From the NCBI GenBank assembly GCA_002469845.1, contig DKNZ01000083.1:31072-49453 (forward strand): a stretch of 18,382 nucleotides of DNA. Direction: 5' to 3'. The translations under genes and the position numbers were made by a program. This DNA comes from Cellvibrionales bacterium UBA7375. GTDB taxonomy: Bacteria > Pseudomonadota > Gammaproteobacteria > Pseudomonadales > Porticoccaceae. Numbering within the stretch: the stretch's first letter is position 1; every line of letters begins with the position of its first letter. The notes beneath the pieces are model-generated. The model saw nothing but the letters and a program-made list of their open reading frames with translations. It was not told where the DNA came from and ran no database searches. Positions 14,296 to 18,382 of the stretch are shown here, piece after piece.

Positions 14296-15470
14296 ATGAG
14301 CTATCAGGTTCTTGCCCGAAAATGGCGCCCCAACAACTTTTCTGAAATGGTTGGGCAAGAGCATGTGTTGCAGGCATTAATTAATGCCCTCGACAATGAT
14401 CGCTTGCATCATGCCTATTTGTTTACGGGTACTCGTGGTGTGGGTAAAACCACTATTGCGCGAATTTTGGCAAAGTGCTTGAACTGTGAAGAAGGCGTTA
14501 GTTCAAAACCCTGCGGTGTTTGCAGTAGCTGTAAAGAAATTGCATCAGGTCGCTTTATCGATTTAATGGAAGTTGATGCTGCGTCCCGCACCGGTGTGGA
14601 CGATATGCGAGACCTTCTTGATAATGTGCAGTATGCACCCGCTCGAGGTCGTTACAAGGTCTATCTAATCGATGAGGTGCATATGCTGTCTAAGCAAAGT
14701 TTTGCCGCTTTGCTTAAAACCCTAGAAGAGCCACCCGAACATGTGAAGTTTCTTTTTGCGACCACAGATCCGCAAAAATTGCCAATTACTGTCTTATCCA
14801 GATGTCTGCAGTTTAATCTTAAAAACCTCAGTACAGATAAAATTTCTCAGCATCTCAATTATGTTCTTAATGAAGAAAAATTACCTTCAGAGGCGTTGGG
14901 TACATTGGCATTGGCGCGCGCGGCTGACGGCAGTATGCGAGATGCCCTCAGTCTTACAGACCAGGCGATTGGCCACGGTGGTGGCAAAATCACTGAGTCT
15001 GATGTCAACGCAATGCTGGGGACTATTGACCGCAGTTTTGCTATCGATATCTGTAATGCCTTAATCGCAGGTGAGGGAACTCAACTATTAGCAGAAGTTG
15101 CCAAAATAGCTGAACTAAGCCCGGATTACCAAATGGTGTTGGCGGATCTATTATCTATTTGGCACCAGGTTGCAATTATGCAAACAGTGCCAGAATCGAT
15201 TGATAAAACACTGTCTCACTATGCTGAAATTTGTGAAATTGCCAACACAGTCTCGCGCGAAGATGTTCAGCTTTATTATCAGGTTTGTCTTCTAGGCAGA
15301 AAGGATTTGGACCTAGCGCCAGATTTAAAATCAGGTTTTGAAATGGTACTACTCAGGGCATTAGCCTTTCGTCCTGGCAGTGCTCCCGGCGCTAAAAAAT
15401 CAGCGGTAACTAAAGCGGTAACTAAAGCGGAAACGGGGGCGGAAAGTAGCCTAAAAAAGCCTCAAGCTGA
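14296..15470 (+). other. Predicted gamma subunit made by -1 frameshift within dnaX
   Basis: If ribosomes slip -1 on A AAA AAG (15453-15459), the next codons are GCC TCA AGC and then TGA (15468-15470). The product would be 391 residues: ATPase domains I-III plus a 28-residue linker and the tail Ala-Ser-Ser, lacking the tau domains that bind DnaB and the polymerase. That matches the domain content of E. coli gamma (431 residues). This is inferred from sequence layout. Confidence 0.65.
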
Positions 15471-16038
15471 AGTGAATTCTGTGCCACAGGCGCAGCAAAA
15501 AGTCATCCCAAAAGTCGAATTAGCTGAGGATCATAAGCCCGCTATAATTGAACAGCCAAAGTCCGAGGTTAATTCAATTAAAGACAAGTCGGTAGCTGAA
15601 GATAAAGCTCCTGCGCCAAAAGAGACCCATACTAAGATTGATCTTAAAGGTTTAACACCAAATAACTGGGTAGAGGTTCATAGCCAGTTAAACCTCGGGG
15701 CATCATTGGGTGAAATTGTAAGTCATTGCCTCTTTGATAAAATGAATGAAAATCAACTTTTCTTTATCATAGATCAAGAGCAAACTAGCTTGTATGACTC
15801 TGCCCATCAGCAGAGTTTGGCAGAGGCGTTGAGTGATTATTTTGGCGTTCAGTTAAGCGTAGAAATCTCTTTTGGGAAGACCGAAAAAGAAACACCACGA
15901 GCAGTCAGTATAAGGGCTAAAGAAGAGCGATTAGCCGCGGCCATTGAGGTATTAAATCAAGACCCTGATTTACAAGAATTTAAGCAGAAGTTTGATGCAA
16001 ATCTAGATACAAAAACTGTTCGTCCAATTGACCAATAA
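14296..16038 (+). CDS. dnaX: DNA polymerase III subunits tau/gamma (clamp loader ATPase)
   Basis: Full-length (tau) product of 580 residues. Clamp-loader AAA+ ATPase that loads the beta clamp and tethers the polymerase and DnaB. N-terminus MSYQVLARKWRP; Walker A GTRGVGKT (45-52); zinc site Cys64, Cys73, Cys76, Cys79 (same numbering as E. coli); Walker B LIDEVHM (124-130); SRC motif (168-170). Domain III ends near residue 360 (LLRALAFRP). A Lys/Ala/Pro-rich linker follows to about 450, then the tau-specific C-terminal domain ending VRPID. E. coli tau is 643, the difference being mostly a shorter linker. The ATG has no strong Shine-Dalgarno sequence. Inside the linker lies a frameshift signal expected to yield a shorter gamma subunit. 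Confidence 0.97.
   Translation: MSYQVLARKWRPNNFSEMVGQEHVLQALINALDNDRLHHAYLFTGTRGVGKTTIARILAKCLNCEEGVSSKPCGVCSSCKEIASGRFIDLMEVDAASRTGVDDMRDLLDNVQYAPARGRYKVYLIDEVHMLSKQSFAALLKTLEEPPEHVKFLFATTDPQKLPITVLSRCLQFNLKNLSTDKISQHLNYVLNEEKLPSEALGTLALARAADGSMRDALSLTDQAIGHGGGKITESDVNAMLGTIDRSFAIDICNALIAGEGTQLLAEVAKIAELSPDYQMVLADLLSIWHQVAIMQTVPESIDKTLSHYAEICEIANTVSREDVQLYYQVCLLGRKDLDLAPDLKSGFEMVLLRALAFRPGSAPGAKKSAVTKAVTKAETGAESSLKKPQAEVNSVPQAQQKVIPKVELAEDHKPAIIEQPKSEVNSIKDKSVAEDKAPAPKETHTKIDLKGLTPNNWVEVHSQLNLGASLGEIVSHCLFDKMNENQLFFIIDQEQTSLYDSAHQQSLAEALSDYFGVQLSVEISFGKTEKETPRAVSIRAKEERLAAAIEVLNQDPDLQEFKQKFDANLDTKTVRPIDQ
15403..15430 (+). repeat. Tandem 12-base repeat in the dnaX linker
   Basis: GCGGTAACTAAA occurs twice in a row (15403-15414 and 15415-15426), and a third copy begins (GCGG, 15427-15430) before diverging. 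It keeps the frame and encodes the doubled peptide AVTK in the flexible linker between domain III and the tau-specific region, a recent-looking duplication. Confidence 0.85.
15435..15495 (+). promoter_or_regulatory. Programmed -1 ribosomal frameshift signal in dnaX
   Basis: Three parts are visible. The slippery heptamer A AAA AAG (15453-15459) lies in the zero frame CTA AAA AAG and is identical to the E. coli dnaX heptamer. Upstream are purine tracts GGGGG (15435-15439) and GGAAAG (15441-15446), which could act as an internal Shine-Dalgarno stimulator. Downstream is a 7-bp hairpin, CTGTGCC (15479-15485), loop ACA, GGCGCAG (15489-15495), with one G-U pair. An alternative fold pairs GCTG (15466-15469) with CAGC (15493-15496) around an inner CTGT/ACAG stem, which starts only 6 bases after the heptamer. 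The -1 frame stop is at 15468. Confidence 0.65.
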
Positions 16039-16053
16039 CAAAGTAGAGTGTTC

Positions 16054-16371
16054 ATGGATATTGATAAATTAATGAAACAAGCCTCAAAAATGCAGGAAAA
16101 AATGCAATCCATGCAGGACGAAGCGGCTAATGCAGAGGTTACCGGTGAGGCCGGTGCAGGCTTAGTCAAGGTAGTGATGACCGGCCGGCATGATGTTCGA
16201 AGTGTTACTATAGATCCATCTTTATTGGATGAGAGTAAAGAATTCTTAGAAGATCTATTAGCGGCGGCAGTTAATGATGCCGTACGAAAAGTAGAGGCCA
16301 AAAATAAGGATGCTATGGGTTCGTTAGCAGGAGGCGTTAACCTACCTCCAGGATTCAAGCTTCCATTTTAA
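16054..16371 (+). CDS. ybaB: YbaB/EbfC family nucleoid-associated protein
   Basis: Small homodimeric DNA-binding protein, 105 residues from ATG 16054. Seen: LMKQASKMQEKMQ helix at the N-terminus, EVTGEAGAGLVKVVMTGRHDV, the IDPSLL motif, EDLLAAAVNDAVRKVE helix, and the closing LPPGFKLPF. All are characteristic of YbaB. A GTG at 16048 in the same frame would add two residues; I favour the ATG because AGAG lies 5 bases before it. It lies between dnaX (15 bases upstream) and recR, the conserved dnaX-ybaB-recR operon. Confidence 0.95.
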   Translation: MDIDKLMKQASKMQEKMQSMQDEAANAEVTGEAGAGLVKVVMTGRHDVRSVTIDPSLLDESKEFLEDLLAAAVNDAVRKVEAKNKDAMGSLAGGVNLPPGFKLPF

Positions 16372-16393
16372 TGTAGTTTTTTGAGGTATTTCC

Positions 16394-16987
16394 TTGTACG
16401 GAAAAACAATAGATCAATTAATTGATGCATTGCGCGTCTTACCGGGTGTTGGTGTTAAATCAGCACAGCGTATGGCGCTTCAGCTTTTAGAAAAAGATAG
16501 AGCATCCGCTATCAAGCTTTCTGACGCTATTCAAGAGGCTGCGACAAAAGTTGGCAACTGCGCCCAGTGCAGAACACTAACCGAGCATGATCTTTGTGAT
16601 ATCTGTAGTAATCCCAGTCGATCCGATGCCCAGTTGTGTGTGGTAGAAAGCCCCGCTGATTTATTTGCTATTGAGAATGCCGGCGGTTACCGGGGAAAAT
16701 ACTTCGTGCTTCATGGCCATCTTTCACCTATAGATGGTATAGGCCCGGAACAATTGGGTATTGATAAGCTAATAGAGAGGCTTCAATCCAAGTCGGTCAA
16801 TGAACTAATTCTAGCGACTAACCTCACGGTAGAGGGCGAGGCTACAGCACATTTTATTGCTGAAAAAGCTAAATCTTTTGGTGTTCAAGTAAGTCGTATT
16901 GCCTACGGCGTCCCCATGGGGGGTGAATTGGAATATGTCGACGGTGGCACTCTAAATATGGCCCTTCAAAGTAGAAAGATAATCTAG
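16394..16987 (+). CDS. recR: Recombination mediator protein RecR
   Basis: Works with RecO (and RecF) to load RecA on SSB-coated single-stranded DNA at gaps. The helix-hairpin-helix LPGVGVKSAQRMALQLL is near the N-terminus, followed by the C4 zinc finger CAQC...CDIC (about 56-74) and a Toprim domain starting VVESPADLFAIE with the GHLSPIDGIGPE and VEGEAT motifs. The 197-residue length is normal. It starts with TTG, supported by GAGGT (16383-16387) 6 bases upstream and by the fit of the N-terminus to other RecR proteins; no ATG or GTG would preserve the helix-hairpin-helix. In ATNLTVEGEAT a Leu replaces the more common Pro. rnd begins on the very next base after the stop. Confidence 0.96.
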   Translation: MYGKTIDQLIDALRVLPGVGVKSAQRMALQLLEKDRASAIKLSDAIQEAATKVGNCAQCRTLTEHDLCDICSNPSRSDAQLCVVESPADLFAIENAGGYRGKYFVLHGHLSPIDGIGPEQLGIDKLIERLQSKSVNELILATNLTVEGEATAHFIAEKAKSFGVQVSRIAYGVPMGGELEYVDGGTLNMALQSRKII

Positions 16988-18097
16988 ATGAGTACATGGA
17001 TTAATAACAACAATCAACTTTCAAGTCTCTGTAATCAGTTATCGGATTGTGAACTTATTGCGCTAGATACAGAATTTATTCGCACCGATACGTTTTATCC
17101 CAAAATTGCCTTAATTCAGCTCTCCGATGGAGAGAGTATTTGGCTGGTTGACGTTTTAGCCATTGATGATTTTTCACCCCTTAAAAACTTGCTCGAATCT
17201 CCAGATAACACTCTTATCTTTCATGCCTGTGCTGAAGATCTCGAGGTCTTAGACCACAGTGTTAATATTCAGCCAACCCATATCTTTGATACTCAAATAG
17301 CCGCAGGTATTGTCAATATTGGTTATTCAATGGGCTATGCTAGATTAGTAGACAGCCTGTTAGATATTCAACTTGATAAGCAGGAAACACGCTCAAATTG
17401 GTTAGCCCGTCCCCTAACACAAAAGCAAATAGACTATGCAGAGGTTGATGTACTTCACCTGCATAAATTACATGGCTTACTGTTAAAAATGCTTGATAAA
17501 CAGAATCGCCTTCAATGGTTTGATGAAGAGACAAAAGGGCTTTTCAATGTCGTCGATAAGCGCAAGAATAACCAAAATTACTATACTCGAATTAAGGGAG
17601 CTTGGCGTCTTGACGCACAGTCTTTGACGGCACTTCGTCATCTTTGCCAATGGAGAGATAGTCATGCGCGTGACAAAGATATTCCTAAATCACGAATTGC
17701 TAAAGACAGTGTTTTGTTAGAAATTGCAGAGCAGATGCCAAAGTATAGACATCAATTACACTCGGTTAGAGATTGGCATCCAGTCAGTATAAGGCGTTAT
17801 GGTGATATCATTTTAAAAGAGGTACTGTTATCACTAAATCAAACTCAGGATGCTTGGGTTCCGCGGCCGATATCAAGTAGTTTGAATAATACGTTTAAAA
17901 AAATTAGAAAATCATTGGTAAAAATTGCCGAAGAGCAAAAAATTCCTCAAGAATTCCTCAGTAATAAGCGAGAATTAGAAGATATTTTACGAAGCGTTGA
18001 GCAGGGTAATTATCAACTACCTGATCGAATTAAGCAGGGATGGCGACAGCAGTGGGTTCAGTCAGCTGTTGAATCTGAGATTAGTAAATTAAACTAA
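16988..18097 (+). CDS. rnd: Ribonuclease D
   Basis: 3'-5' exoribonuclease acting in tRNA 3' maturation. The DEDDy exonuclease domain is complete: Asp27 and Glu29 in ALDTEFIRTDTFYP, Asp84 in FHACAEDLEVL, and Tyr150 and Asp154 in IDYAEVDVLHL, nearly the same numbers as E. coli RNase D (28, 30, 85, 151, 155). An HRDC domain follows (about 205-290; LRHLCQWRDSHARDKDIPKSRI is its start, 216-237). The 369-residue length is typical. The ATG follows the recR stop with no gap. In Pseudomonas, rnd pairs with ycgL, as here, but is not normally attached to recR as far as I recall. Confidence 0.95.
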   Translation: MSTWINNNNQLSSLCNQLSDCELIALDTEFIRTDTFYPKIALIQLSDGESIWLVDVLAIDDFSPLKNLLESPDNTLIFHACAEDLEVLDHSVNIQPTHIFDTQIAAGIVNIGYSMGYARLVDSLLDIQLDKQETRSNWLARPLTQKQIDYAEVDVLHLHKLHGLLLKMLDKQNRLQWFDEETKGLFNVVDKRKNNQNYYTRIKGAWRLDAQSLTALRHLCQWRDSHARDKDIPKSRIAKDSVLLEIAEQMPKYRHQLHSVRDWHPVSIRRYGDIILKEVLLSLNQTQDAWVPRPISSSLNNTFKKIRKSLVKIAEEQKIPQEFLSNKRELEDILRSVEQGNYQLPDRIKQGWRQQWVQSAVESEISKLN

Positions 18098-18111
18098 ATT
18101 TTTGAGCTATT

Positions 18112-18378
18112 ATGATACTGTGTGATATCTACAAAGGTGATAAAAAATCAGAAATGTACCTTTATGTGCCATCGGATAAAGGTGTAAAAGATGTGCCTGA
18201 GGCATTACTGCAGAGCTTTGGCCTATTAGAATTAGTGATGAAGCTGAAGTTAACCAAGACAAGAAAATTAGCCAGAGTGGACGTGGTAAAAGTACTTGAG
18301 GATATTCAGCAAAACGGGTTTTACCTTCAAGTGCCGCCCTCCACATGGCAAGATGCTAAAAGTCAAATCAAGGAATAA
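18112..18378 (+). CDS. ycgL: YcgL domain protein of unknown function
   Basis: Small cytosolic protein of 88 residues. It matches the YcgL family: C-x-IYKG-x-KK-x-E-MYLYV at the N-terminus, VPEALLQSFG, a central RKLARVDVVKVLEDI, and NGFYLQVPPS near the end. The E. coli homologue is longer at the C-terminus. The molecular role is not established. It starts 14 bases after rnd, with only a short TTGAG purine match upstream, and the rnd-ycgL pair is conserved in gammaproteobacteria. The stop lies 4 bases before the window edge, so the gene is complete. Confidence 0.93.
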   Translation: MILCDIYKGDKKSEMYLYVPSDKGVKDVPEALLQSFGLLELVMKLKLTKTRKLARVDVVKVLEDIQQNGFYLQVPPSTWQDAKSQIKE

Positions 18379-18382
18379 TAAT

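Noticed and set aside
15391..15413. A first A-run in dnaX (GCT AAA AAA TCA) as a second frameshift site with a -1 stop TAA at 15411-15413
   Set aside because: The run is A6 in a frame where the preceding base is T, so the P-site tRNA would re-pair with TAA; it does not fit X XXY YYZ. Transcriptional slippage there is possible but the downstream heptamer is far better.
15957..16358. A 133-codon minus-strand reading frame across the end of dnaX and ybaB
   Set aside because: It is antisense to two conserved genes and Ser/Ala/Thr-rich as expected of a shadow frame.
1..18382. A new defence, mobile or secretion system, CRISPR array, or tRNA cluster
   Set aside because: Every sizeable stretch on both strands is accounted for by recognised core genes, and no array-like repeats or integrase or transposase motifs were seen.

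Overview
The window is chromosomal, gene-dense DNA of a gammaproteobacterium with moderate-to-low GC. The coding content is almost all core housekeeping. The gene orders fimV-truA-trpF-accD-folC-dedD-cvpA-purF-metZ, ffs-dnaX-ybaB-recR and rnd-ycgL match the Pseudomonas/Cellvibrio type of arrangement as I remember it. Protein sequences look like a marine Pseudomonas-related lineage such as the Cellvibrionales or SAR92 group. That placement is an impression from recall and was not tested by any search.

Layout. Bases 1-8182 (+): the 3' end of fimV, then tRNA pseudouridylation (truA), tryptophan synthesis (trpF), fatty acid synthesis (accD), folate (folC), a SPOR cell-envelope protein, cvpA, purF and metZ, mostly overlapping or nearly touching. 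Bases 8244-8879 (+): msrA, which repairs oxidised methionine and lies beside the methionine biosynthesis gene. Bases 8886-13966 (-): a complete oligopeptide ABC importer in transcriptional order oppA-oppB-oppC-oppDF, with both ATPases fused into one polypeptide. Bases 13967-14295: a divergent control region holding the 4.5S SRP RNA gene, its promoter, the opp promoter and a dnaX promoter. Bases 14296-18378 (+): dnaX, ybaB and recR (replication and recombination), then rnd and ycgL.

I found no mobile element, CRISPR array, tRNA, phage gene or defence system, and no convincing new multi-gene system. The most interesting signals are regulatory. dnaX contains an in-frame A AAA AAG heptamer, followed three codons later by a -1 frame stop and then by a hairpin. 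This is the layout of programmed frameshifting that makes the short gamma clamp-loader subunit. metZ appears to be transcribed from an extended -10 element placed exactly where a leaderless mRNA would start at its ATG. A perfect 7-bp inverted repeat lies just ahead of the accD ribosome binding site. MsrA lacks the second recycling cysteine of the E. coli enzyme.
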